Of a stretch of DNA of 64,000 nt, positions 49,399 through 57,202 are shown piece after piece. Numbering within the stretch: the stretch's first letter is position 1; each line of letters begins with the position of its first letter. The position numbers and the translations under genes are program-made. The notes beneath the pieces were generated by a model. That model was given only the letters and a program-made list of their open reading frames with translations, was not told where the DNA came from and did no database searches. Source of the stretch: Flavobacterium defluvii (lineage in GTDB: Bacteria; Bacteroidota; Bacteroidia; Flavobacteriales; Flavobacteriaceae); assembly GCF_900129555.1 (NCBI RefSeq), contig NZ_FQWC01000002.1, positions 682,001 through 746,000 on the forward strand, in the 5' to 3' direction.

Positions 49399-52300
49399 TC
49401 AAAATTTCATTCTGTGGCGCGGAAGATTGATTTCATGCTCCTGCGGATATGGCTGGCGGTGCGTGCTGCTGGCATCCTCTTTGATATTGTGCTGGGTGGT
49501 ATACCTCTTTTCCGAATCCGAGTATCTTGGATCAGGGATAAAGGGCATTTTGGCCATCCTTGAAATGGTGATGGTCGGGAAATGGTAATCGATTTCGACA
49601 GTCCCCCGAAGCAGGTAGCAGCCGCCTCCCTGAAACGGATTCTGGACCAGACTGTCCGGGAAATGCGCCGTATCAAAATAGGCCCCCTCATTATCGATCC
49701 ATGTCCCGAAATACATGTTGCCCCTTTTGGTCGGCACCTGTTTGGTCGAGATCAGGTAGGCGAGCATGCGGACCTCCTTCTTATGGTATTTCAGAAGATC
49801 CCGCACCATCACATCCCCGCGGTATCCGGTTTTGAGCAGATCAAAAACGGTGCAGGAAACCGGGAAATTCAAAAGCTCGATCTCGTCAAAAGCATCCTCA
49901 AATACGGAGCGCTCCAGAACAGGCAGCTTAAATTCCTTTGCAGGCTGCTCGATGAGCATAAGCCCGCGGTTCTCGGGCCTGAAATTATTCATCAGAAGGC
50001 TCACCTGCACCAGCAGCTGGTTTTTGGTTTTTCCCGTAAAACGGAATGCGCCTATAAAAATCAGCGTCTTCACATTCTCAATTCCCATCGGCACCCTGTT
50101 TATGAAATCCTCCAGCGATTTATAGATGCCGTTTCTCTCCCGCTCAGCAGCGATGAACTGCGATAGTTTGGAATCCAGCCCCTGCAGGTGCATAAATCCC
50201 AGATAGATATCGCTGCCGTAAAGAGCGGTTTCATATCCGCTTCTGTTCACGCATGGGGTATGGATGACAGCACCGGCCATTCTGGCTTCGTGCACATAGA
50301 TTTCAGTTCTGTAGAACCCTCCCTGATTGTTGATTACGGCAACCATAAATTCAATAGGGTAGTGCACCTTCAGATAAAGGCTCTGGTAGCTTTCCACGGC
50401 ATAGGAAGCGGAGTGCGCCTTGCAGAAGGAATAGCCTGCAAAGGATTCGATCTGGCGGTAGATTTCCTGGCTCAGCGCTTCGGGATGCCCTTTTGCGGCA
50501 GCCGAAATAAAGAAATCGTCCTTCACTTTCTGGAGCGCCGCTTTAGAGCGTCCCTTGCCCGACATGGCACGCCTTAGGATATCGCCGTCCGCGGCCGAGA
50601 GCCCGCCGTAATGCAGGGCAATTTTGATCACGTCTTCCTGATACACCATAATGCCGTAGGTCTCTCCGAGCTCCTTTTCAAAGACCGGGTGAAAGTATTC
50701 AAATTTTGTCGGGTTGTTATGGCGGAATATGTATTCCTTCATCATTCCCGACTGCGCCACTCCCGGACGTATGATCGATGATGCCGCCACTAGCGTTTTA
50801 TAGTTGTCGCATTTCAGGCGGCGCAACAGCCCGCGCATCGCAGGGCTTTCGATATAGAAGCATCCTATGGTTCTCCCTTCGGCGAGATAGACGTTTGCGG
50901 AGGGTTCGTTTTTTGAGATTCTCGTGTCGCGGATATTGATCCGGATTCCTCTGTTCTTCTCAATTATCTTCACGGTATCGTCAATATGCCCGATGCCGCG
51001 CTGGCTGAGGATATCAAACTTGTCAAAGCCGATATCCTCTGCTGTATGCATATCAAAGAGCACAATCGGGAATCCTTTCGGGGGCATTTCCAGCGGCGTG
51101 TAATTGGTCAGCGGCTCTTCGGAGATCAATATCCCGCAGGAATGCATGCTTCGCATGTTGGGATATTTTTCGAGCATCATGCCGTATTCCTGAACCAGCT
51201 TTACAATGGAGTTGGTCTGGTGGAGCTTCATGGGATTTTTCGCCAGCATATCCAGCTCGTCTTTAGGCAGGCCGAAGACCTTGCCGACTTCGCGGAAAAT
51301 CGAGCGGTATTTGAATTCCACATTCGTGCCGCAGAAAGCCACATAGTCGCTTCCGTACCGGTTGGAGATGTATTTCAGGATCACATCCCTTTCCTTCCAC
51401 GACCAGTCGATATCGAAATCGGGAGGGCTTTTGCGGTTTTCATTCAGAAAGCGCTCGAAGTAAAGGTCAAGCTCCAATGGGCAGATGTCGGTTATGCCCA
51501 GACAGTACGCAATGATGCTGTTGGCGCCCGAGCCCCTTCCGATATGAAGGAAGCCGCAGAAGGTGCTGTAGCGTATGATATCCCAGGTGATCAGAAAGTA
51601 GCCGCTGAATTCAAGGTCATTGATGACTTTGAGCTCTTTCTCCACACGCGCTTTTGCTTCTGCATTATGGCTCCCGTATCTCCATACCAGGCCTTCTTCT
51701 GCCAAAGAGGTCAAGAGTGCAATATCCCCTTTTTTACTTTTGGTGTAATGCCTTTTGTTTTTCGGACTTTCAAAATCGTACTGAAAATTACAGCGTTCGA
51801 TGATATACCTTGTATTCTGGATGATTTCGGGATAATCTTTATACAGTGCGATAAGTTCCGCTTCCGGAATCATGACATCCGATTTGCTGCACCAGTCATC
51901 AGGTTCGAGTTTGGAGAGAAGCTCATTGAGGTCAACCGCGCGCAGGATCCTGTGCAGGTTGTATTCCCTTTTGGTGCGGAATACCACCGGCTGTAGCATT
52001 ACCATTTCGGCGCGGCGTTTTCTCCACTGCGATACGACGAGCTTCTGCAGCTGGTCGGGACGTATGCCTATGTATTCATTATGCCGCAGCTCGTCGGGAG
52101 CATTTTCCAGAGGATAGATGATGAAAACATCCGAGAAGAACGGCGCTGTTTCGGGCAGCGGTTTCTTTTCAAAGTTATGCTCGGTCAGAAAGCGGTTCAT
52201 TTGGGCGAGCCCCACGGCATTCTGCGCAAGGCCGATATAGCGCAATTTATGGCTGCAGCGGAATTCTATGCCGACTAGCGGTTTTATGCCCAGGGCCTGG

Positions 52301-52452
52301 CAGCCTTTTATAAAATCATAAATCCCTGTAACGGTATTGATATCGGTCAGGGCTGCCGCCGTGACACCGCAATCCGCTGCCTGCCTGATCAGATCATCCA
52401 GCGGTATGGTGCCGTAGCGCAGGGAATGGAATGAGTGGCAGTTGAGAAACAT
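49399..52452 (-). CDS. dnaE2: DnaE2-like error-prone DNA polymerase III alpha
   Basis: 1017 residues, shorter than replicative DnaE (~1400-1500 in this phylum). N-terminal PHP domain ('CHSFHSLRYG', 'AAALTDINTVTG'), catalytic palm 'PPDFDIDWSWKERD' with the two Asp of the active site and 'YGIMVYQEDV', fingers 'SYQSLYLKVHYPIEFM', HhH region 'YKSLEDFINRV' and a short OB-like C-terminus. It carries out lesion bypass together with the Y-family polymerase whose stop is 3 bases upstream. The two are clearly one unit. Confidence 0.92.
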   Translation of the reverse strand: MFLNCHSFHSLRYGTIPLDDLIRQAADCGVTAAALTDINTVTGIYDFIKGCQALGIKPLVGIEFRCSHKLRYIGLAQNAVGLAQMNRFLTEHNFEKKPLPETAPFFSDVFIIYPLENAPDELRHNEYIGIRPDQLQKLVVSQWRKRRAEMVMLQPVVFRTKREYNLHRILRAVDLNELLSKLEPDDWCSKSDVMIPEAELIALYKDYPEIIQNTRYIIERCNFQYDFESPKNKRHYTKSKKGDIALLTSLAEEGLVWRYGSHNAEAKARVEKELKVINDLEFSGYFLITWDIIRYSTFCGFLHIGRGSGANSIIAYCLGITDICPLELDLYFERFLNENRKSPPDFDIDWSWKERDVILKYISNRYGSDYVAFCGTNVEFKYRSIFREVGKVFGLPKDELDMLAKNPMKLHQTNSIVKLVQEYGMMLEKYPNMRSMHSCGILISEEPLTNYTPLEMPPKGFPIVLFDMHTAEDIGFDKFDILSQRGIGHIDDTVKIIEKNRGIRINIRDTRISKNEPSANVYLAEGRTIGCFYIESPAMRGLLRRLKCDNYKTLVAASSIIRPGVAQSGMMKEYIFRHNNPTKFEYFHPVFEKELGETYGIMVYQEDVIKIALHYGGLSAADGDILRRAMSGKGRSKAALQKVKDDFFISAAAKGHPEALSQEIYRQIESFAGYSFCKAHSASYAVESYQSLYLKVHYPIEFMVAVINNQGGFYRTEIYVHEARMAGAVIHTPCVNRSGYETALYGSDIYLGFMHLQGLDSKLSQFIAAERERNGIYKSLEDFINRVPMGIENVKTLIFIGAFRFTGKTKNQLLVQVSLLMNNFRPENRGLMLIEQPAKEFKLPVLERSVFEDAFDEIELLNFPVSCTVFDLLKTGYRGDVMVRDLLKYHKKEVRMLAYLISTKQVPTKRGNMYFGTWIDNEGAYFDTAHFPDSLVQNPFQGGGCYLLRGTVEIDYHFPTITISRMAKMPFIPDPRYSDSEKRYTTQHNIKEDASSTHRQPYPQEHEINLPRHRMKF

Positions 52453-52455
52453 GAT

Positions 52456-53637
52456 TTATTTTTTTCGTTTTAAAATTTCGTCTTTATTGTTGGGCTTGAA
52501 AGATGCACCGGCGCATCTCATCACGGCATCAAAGCCGTAGCGGTTCTTCATTCGGTCCATGGCCTGATACAGGGCAAGCATTTCCTCGGTGTCATTGAAA
52601 AGGTCGATCTGGTAGGTTCCCCTGACAAGGCCGCTGAAGCGCACCCCGATAAGGCGGAGCCTCATGCGGCGCTGGTAGAGCCTGTTGAAGAGATCTGCGA
52701 CCGTCTGGTTCAGGATATGGTCGGCCGAAGTATACTGCACACGGGACTGTTTGGTTTCGGTATCAAAGTTGGCGTATCGTATTTTGACGGTCACAGTCGA
52801 GGCGAGCCACTCTTCGGCGCGCAGCTGGTAGGCCAGCTTTTCGACCATTCCCTGCAGGATCCTGCTGAGTTTCAATATATCGATCGTGTCCTGGGAGAAG
52901 GTGTGCTCGGTGGAAATGGACTTTCTTTCCGTGTAGGGCTCCACAGGGGTGTTGTCGATGCCGTTGGCTTTCTTCCAGAGTTCTGTTCCGTTTTTGCCGA
53001 TCATCTTCTGCAGGGACTCGGCAGGCATTTCAGAGAGCGTGCGGATGGTGCGGATGCCGATGCGCGAAAGAAGCTCAAAGGTTTTCTGCCCCACCATCGG
53101 GATCTTGCGGATGGAGAGCGGGTTCAGGAAGGACTGCACCAGATGCTCGGGGATTTCAAGGTTCTGCTTCTGCTTGCCTTCGCCCGTGCCGATTTTCGAT
53201 ACGGTCTTGTTGACCGAAAGGGCAAAGGTGAGGGGCAGGCCCGTTTCCTTTGTGATGCGCTGCGCCAGCTCATCGGTCCATTTGTAGCTGCCGTAGAAGC
53301 GGTCCATGCCGGTGATGTCGAGATAGAATTCATCGATGCTGGCCTTTTCCACCACGGGCGCCTTTTCCTGGATGATTTCGGTGATGTCATGGGAGAGCCT
53401 CGAGTAGAGCTCCATGTCGCCCTTCATGATTTTGGCCTGCGGGCAGAGCTTCATGGCCATATGTATGGGCATGGCCGAACGCACCCCGAATTTACGGGCT
53501 TCGTATGAGCAGGATGCCACAACGCCCCTGTCCCCGCCGCCTATGATCAGCGGAATGCCGTTAAGTTCTGAATTGGAAAGCCTTTCGCACGATACGAAAA
53601 AGGTGTTCATGTCGATATGCACAATTGCCCTGCTCAT
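52456..53637 (-). CDS. Y-family DNA polymerase, DinB/ImuB-like
   Basis: 393 residues. Catalytic motifs are retained: 'IVHIDMNTFFVSCE' (first metal Asp) and 'ASIDEFYLDITG' (D-E pair). 'GVVASCSYEARKFGVRSAMP' is the fingers, 'LSIRKIPMVGQKTFELLSRIGI' the HhH thumb, and a little-finger domain completes the polymerase. Because the active site is intact it is a working polymerase, unlike the inactive ImuB of Proteobacteria. First gene of the SOS unit, with a palindromic operator overlapping its promoter. Confidence 0.93.
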   Translation of the reverse strand: MSRAIVHIDMNTFFVSCERLSNSELNGIPLIIGGGDRGVVASCSYEARKFGVRSAMPIHMAMKLCPQAKIMKGDMELYSRLSHDITEIIQEKAPVVEKASIDEFYLDITGMDRFYGSYKWTDELAQRITKETGLPLTFALSVNKTVSKIGTGEGKQKQNLEIPEHLVQSFLNPLSIRKIPMVGQKTFELLSRIGIRTIRTLSEMPAESLQKMIGKNGTELWKKANGIDNTPVEPYTERKSISTEHTFSQDTIDILKLSRILQGMVEKLAYQLRAEEWLASTVTVKIRYANFDTETKQSRVQYTSADHILNQTVADLFNRLYQRRMRLRLIGVRFSGLVRGTYQIDLFNDTEEMLALYQAMDRMKNRYGFDAVMRCAGASFKPNNKDEILKRKK

Positions 53638-53660
53638 GGTCTGTTCATTTTTATACAGAC

Positions 53661-53701
53661 CAAAATTAGCACAGATAATAACATTTTTTAAAAGTTATTA
53701 T
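53661..53701 (-). promoter_or_regulatory. SOS-unit promoter with palindromic operator
   Basis: The minus-strand -7 box TAATTTTG (53661-53668) fits TAnnTTTG. Immediately upstream, ATAATAAC (53675-53682) and GTTATTAT (53694-53701) form a perfect 8-bp inverted repeat with an 11-base spacer, spanning the -12 to -40 region. This is where a LexA-like or S24-type repressor would act. No such regulator is encoded in the window. Confidence 0.55.
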
Positions 53702-53782
53702 GTTACAAATAGCAACAATTTTAAAAAAGCCTTATTTTTCAGCAGGTATTCATAAAAGAAAAAAGAGGGCGGAAAGGCTTTA

Positions 53783-53812
53783 TTCAGAATTTACGGCATA
53801 GGGAATTCTGAA
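53783..53812. other. 9-bp inverted repeat in the gap before the response regulator
   Basis: TTCAGAATT (53783-53791) and AATTCTGAA (53804-53812), with a 12-base spacer and no T tract, so an operator-like site rather than a terminator. TTCAGAATT is also the reverse of the CTGAATT core in the regulon boxes. The rest of 53638-54070 holds the SOS promoter and a TATATTTA-like sequence for the next gene. Confidence 0.35.
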
Positions 53813-54070
53813 AAGAATGCTGTTTTTATTTTTAAAAGGATTAAATGAATTTTAAAAAAAATGTTATAAAGTGTTATTGTTTCTATAATTTTCAATCTTT
53901 TGCTTCAATTTCTGAAAATTATGCAGGTAAATTCCGTATATTTAAGGTCTGTTAACCGCTAAACGGATATAATTCGATTATTTATGGATCTTCAATTCTT
54001 ACGTATCTGATATGTATTTTTTGCGGATTCTCAGATTCTTGTCTTCTGCAGCAGCATAAAGCATGAGACC

Positions 54071-54520
54071 ATGTCGCAAATATATAATTCCAAAAAGATT
54101 ATCTATCTGGCAGATGATGATGAGGACGACAGGCTGCTGTTCCTCGATGCCGTTCAGGAGCTCAGCCTTCCGGTGACTGTCAATACAGCCGAAGACGGGC
54201 ATCAGCTTCTGAGTGCTCTTAATAAGGCGGGGGAAAGGCTTCCTGAAATCATTTTTCTGGACATCAACATGCCTGTCAAAAACGGTTTTGAATGCCTTGA
54301 AGAAATACGGCGGGGAACGCTGCCGTTCAGCGGCGTAAAAGTAATCATGCTTTCCACCAGCAGCAATGCTGAAAACATAAACCGCTCCTTTGAACTGGGA
54401 GCCGATTACTATGCCGTCAAACCCAGCACATTCAAGGCCCTTAAAGATCTCCTGCAGAGCGTAATGGAAATGGACTGGAGCATTCCCGGAAGAAACAAGG
54501 CAGAATTCCTTCTGGTTTGA
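54071..54520 (+). CDS. Single-domain response regulator, Rcp1-type
   Basis: 149 residues, receiver only: 'LADDDEDDRLLFLDAV' (acidic pocket), 'PEIIFLDINMPVKNGFE' (phospho-Asp), 'VIMLSTS' and 'ADYYAVKPSTF' (Lys). No output domain. Such stand-alone receivers shuttle phosphoryl groups or interact with bacteriophytochrome-type or chemotaxis-like kinases; the partner kinase is not in the window. Confidence 0.92.
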   Translation: MSQIYNSKKIIYLADDDEDDRLLFLDAVQELSLPVTVNTAEDGHQLLSALNKAGERLPEIIFLDINMPVKNGFECLEEIRRGTLPFSGVKVIMLSTSSNAENINRSFELGADYYAVKPSTFKALKDLLQSVMEMDWSIPGRNKAEFLLV

Positions 54521-54539
54521 GAAGGAGTCCATCATAAAA

Positions 54540-54577
54540 AAATACAGCCCTGCAGTGTGAACTGCAGGGCTGTATTT
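54540..54577. terminator. Bidirectional terminator, 17-bp perfect stem
   Basis: The stem runs AAATACAGCCCTGCAGT (54540-54556) and ACTGCAGGGCTGTATTT (54561-54577) with a GTGA loop, flanked by A and T tracts. It serves both the response regulator and the DUF6965 gene. Confidence 0.85.
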
Positions 54578-54595
54578 TATAAATTAAAGCCGGTT

Positions 54596-54889
54596 TTAAA
54601 CAGCGGCTTCCTCTGAAAGCGATTGATCAGAGGTGTCTTCCTGAATATTCTCCACAGCTGCTTCTCTGGCTGAAGCCTGCGGTGCGGCAGTCTTTTTCAT
54701 AAGGATATAAAAATCCCTGAGATGCCACCATGCCGGACAGCGGTCCACAGGTCCGCTGAAGTTTCTGATGGTGCTGTAGCTGCTCCTGAGAAAAACCTGC
54801 GTATCTGTGATGTTTGCCCATTCAGTCAGTCTTACTTCCTTCGGCGGGGGATTGCTTTCAAAATAGCGTTTTATTTCTTCGTGGTTCAT
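54596..54889 (-). CDS. DUF6965 family protein
   Basis: 97 residues. The N-terminal half matches the family: 'MNHEEIKRYFESNPPPKEVRL', then 'ITDTQVFLRSSYSTIRN' and 'WWHLRDFYILMK'. An unusually long Ala/Glu-rich tail follows (~65-97). Function unknown. Monocistronic, cytoplasmic. Confidence 0.75.
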   Translation of the reverse strand: MNHEEIKRYFESNPPPKEVRLTEWANITDTQVFLRSSYSTIRNFSGPVDRCPAWWHLRDFYILMKKTAAPQASAREAAVENIQEDTSDQSLSEEAAV

Positions 54890-55256
54890 TCCGCAAATTT
54901 AGGCAAAATGCCCCGCACTTACAAGGGAAGAACGGGAGCATAGCACTTGATTTGCTTCGGATTCATCCGCTTTTCCAGCAACTTTTTGAAGACCAATTAT
55001 ATGCAGCTTGCTAAAAATCTGCCCACTTTTTGGGTATCGAGAAAATTTTTTTAAGACCTAAGCGAATAGGAGGAAAATTACTTATAGGAAAAATAGACCA
55101 TTTTTTATAAATAATGGATGAATTTTCATAATAATCACTTGATGCAATTGATCTAATTTGGCACTTTGAAAATGTACCACAGATTCAGCCATTTTCTACA
55201 AGCAGCAAATCTGCGTAGAATTTAAATGATGATGCAGTACAGTAAATGTATTGGAC
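54890..55256. other. Intergenic boundary to the AT-rich right end
   Basis: No gene is supported in these ~365 bases. A short frame at 54814-55014 is weak. A TAATTTGG sequence near 55155 could belong to the promoter of the next gene. The base composition drops visibly to AT-rich from about here onward. Confidence 0.4.
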
Positions 55257-56768
55257 ATGAAAATATCAGATTCTTTTAAAAGTGCAATAGTTGAAGCAAT
55301 CTGCTTGCTTTATATACTTCTTTTCGTCTATGCTTCTGTAAGCAAAATTATTGATTTTGAGAATTTTCAGGTGCAGCTAGGACAATCTCCCCTTTTAAGT
55401 GCATTTGCCGTTCCTGTTTCCTTGGGTATCCCTATTCTTGAATTGATTATCGCATTTATATTGCTTTTTCCTAAATTTAGATATATTGGCCTTATGTCTT
55501 CATTTGGTCTTATGGTAATGTTTACCGCATATATTTTTATTATGCTTTATTTCAGTCCTTTTATTCCATGCTCCTGTGGAGGTATTTTAGAAAAAATGAG
55601 CTGGAATATGCACTTAGTTTTTAACATTTTATTATTGATGATGGCTGTTTGTGCTTTACTATTTTTTGATAAAAAAAGTTTTTTTTTAAGGACGAAACAA
55701 TTTACGGTAAGATTGCTACTATGCACAATGATCTCCAGTGTTTTGATTATTATCTTAATATTTACTTTTTCCGAAAAAATAATTCATAATGAAAATCCTT
55801 TTTTAAGACGTTATCCCCCACATCCTGCGGAATTTTCTAATGCGGTTAGACTTAAATTCAATTCTTATTATTTATCTGGTTTCGCTGACGGAAGAATATA
55901 CTTAGGCAATTATACAACTCCCGCTCAAATAATATCATTTAATTCTAATCTCAAAGATAGAAAAGTTCATAAGATAATTTTTGATCCTGCGAATACTCGT
56001 TTTAAAGTAATCAGCTGGTACGTCAAGGGGAATTATTTTTATCTTCTTGATGGAAGCATCCATAAAATTTTTAGAGGGGATATTAAAACCTGGAAAATCG
56101 ATACAGAATTAAAGGATTTTCCTTTTTTTACGAGAGCGATTCCTATTGATAGTACAACATTAGTTTTTAGAACTAACAAGGGAAAAAAGATGACCAATAC
56201 AATTGGAAAATTCACAAATGAACAACAGGTAAAAGTAAAATATTTTGAAGGTTTACTTCAGGCGCAAAATGAGGGGGTATTTGATACAGATGGTGTATTA
56301 ATGTACAGCGAGGAGCTAAATAAAATTGTCTATTTATATTATTACCGTAACGGATTTGTAGTTGCTGACAAAAATGGTAAAGTGGAAAATCGCGGAAATA
56401 CAATTGATACAATAAAACATGTCAATTTAAAAGTTTCGGTACTTAAAAATGGAACAGAGTATGCTATATCTTCGCCGTCAATTACTGTTAATTCAAGCAG
56501 CACTGTTTATAAAAATATATTATTTGTCCGGTCACAGGTAAAGGGAAGATTAGAAAATGATCAACTTTGGGAAAAATCATTTATAATAGATGTCTATGAT
56601 TTTAGAAAAAATATTTATCTCTATAGTTTTCCTATTTACCATAGTAGCCCAGCTAAAAAATTTAGCTCCTTTTTGGCAACAAGAACCCATATTTATGCAT
56701 TGTTAGGCAGCGACCTAGTTGTCTATGAGATTAAAAATGATCTAAAAAAAGAAATGAATTCAAAATAA
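55257..56768 (+). CDS. MauE/DoxX-family redox membrane protein with large C-terminal domain
   Basis: 503 residues from ATG 55257; the frame also permits TTG two codons earlier. Four to five N-terminal helices form a MauE-like unit: 'LLYILLFVYASVSKIIDFENF', 'PILELIIAFILL' and a loop with P-C-S-C-G-G, a possible redox Cys pair. After a fifth helix (~155-175) the ~320-residue remainder lies outside the cytoplasm and has repeated beta-strand segments ('GRIYLGNYTTPAQIISFN', 'YFYLLDGSIHKIF'), like a beta-propeller. MauE-type proteins act in electron supply for disulfide or cofactor formation. The adjacent Cys-containing small protein suggests it as a partner. Confidence 0.7.
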   Translation: MKISDSFKSAIVEAICLLYILLFVYASVSKIIDFENFQVQLGQSPLLSAFAVPVSLGIPILELIIAFILLFPKFRYIGLMSSFGLMVMFTAYIFIMLYFSPFIPCSCGGILEKMSWNMHLVFNILLLMMAVCALLFFDKKSFFLRTKQFTVRLLLCTMISSVLIIILIFTFSEKIIHNENPFLRRYPPHPAEFSNAVRLKFNSYYLSGFADGRIYLGNYTTPAQIISFNSNLKDRKVHKIIFDPANTRFKVISWYVKGNYFYLLDGSIHKIFRGDIKTWKIDTELKDFPFFTRAIPIDSTTLVFRTNKGKKMTNTIGKFTNEQQVKVKYFEGLLQAQNEGVFDTDGVLMYSEELNKIVYLYYYRNGFVVADKNGKVENRGNTIDTIKHVNLKVSVLKNGTEYAISSPSITVNSSSTVYKNILFVRSQVKGRLENDQLWEKSFIIDVYDFRKNIYLYSFPIYHSSPAKKFSSFLATRTHIYALLGSDLVVYEIKNDLKKEMNSK

Positions 56769-56858
56769 AATATAAATGCTAAACTGGCCAGTTTCAGGAA
56801 TGAAGATCGAACACCTGTAAAAAAAAGTAGATCGGATTATAATTTAAATATTGAAATT

Positions 56859-57137
56859 ATGAAAACGTTAAATTTAAGTAAGTTTCTGCCTATTGCCGTT
56901 GCGGTTTTAGGTATTGGGGGAGCTTTCGCAACAACTTCAATGCAAAGTGTTTCGAAAGAAATTCCAGAAAATGGATTCACTAGAACTTCTAATAATAAAT
57001 GTACAGATGTTCAAGTTGAATGTGATGATTTTCCCGTTCCTGAAATGTGTCGCATTTCCTATGCTCCGGCGGGTGCGATTGCATATAAAAAAGTGGGCAA
57101 TAATGACTGTCTTCAGCCTTTGTATCGTCCAAATTAA
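56859..57137 (+). CDS. DUF6520-type small exported protein
   Basis: 92 residues: signal-like N-terminus ('FLPIAVAVLGIGGAFATTSM'), then a ~60-residue mature part with four Cys (in 'NKCTD', 'VECDD', 'EMCRI', 'NDCLQ'), enough for two disulfides. Members of this family usually occur as tiny genes near MauE-like, TonB-dependent or peptidase genes in Bacteroidota; function unknown. It is 90 bases past the MauE-like gene on the same strand. Possibly a secreted peptide or its precursor. Confidence 0.75.
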   Translation: MKTLNLSKFLPIAVAVLGIGGAFATTSMQSVSKEIPENGFTRTSNNKCTDVQVECDDFPVPEMCRISYAPAGAIAYKKVGNNDCLQPLYRPN

Positions 57138-57159
57138 TTTTTGAAAAAAAATAAAAGAA

Positions 57160-57195
57160 TTAGTGCAGTTTCAATATAGTTTGAAACTGCACTAA
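57160..57195. terminator. Bidirectional terminator, 15-bp perfect stem
   Basis: TTAGTGCAGTTTCAA (57160-57174) pairs with TTGAAACTGCACTAA (57181-57195) with a 6-base loop. It separates the convergent DUF6520 and S9 peptidase genes. Confidence 0.8.
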
Positions 57196-57202
57196 ATAAT
57201 TG

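Noticed and set aside
54814..55014. Possible transposase or integrase remnant ('LLRIHPLFQQLFED')
   Set aside because: Only a short fragment, no terminal repeats or target duplications; similarity cannot be established by eye.
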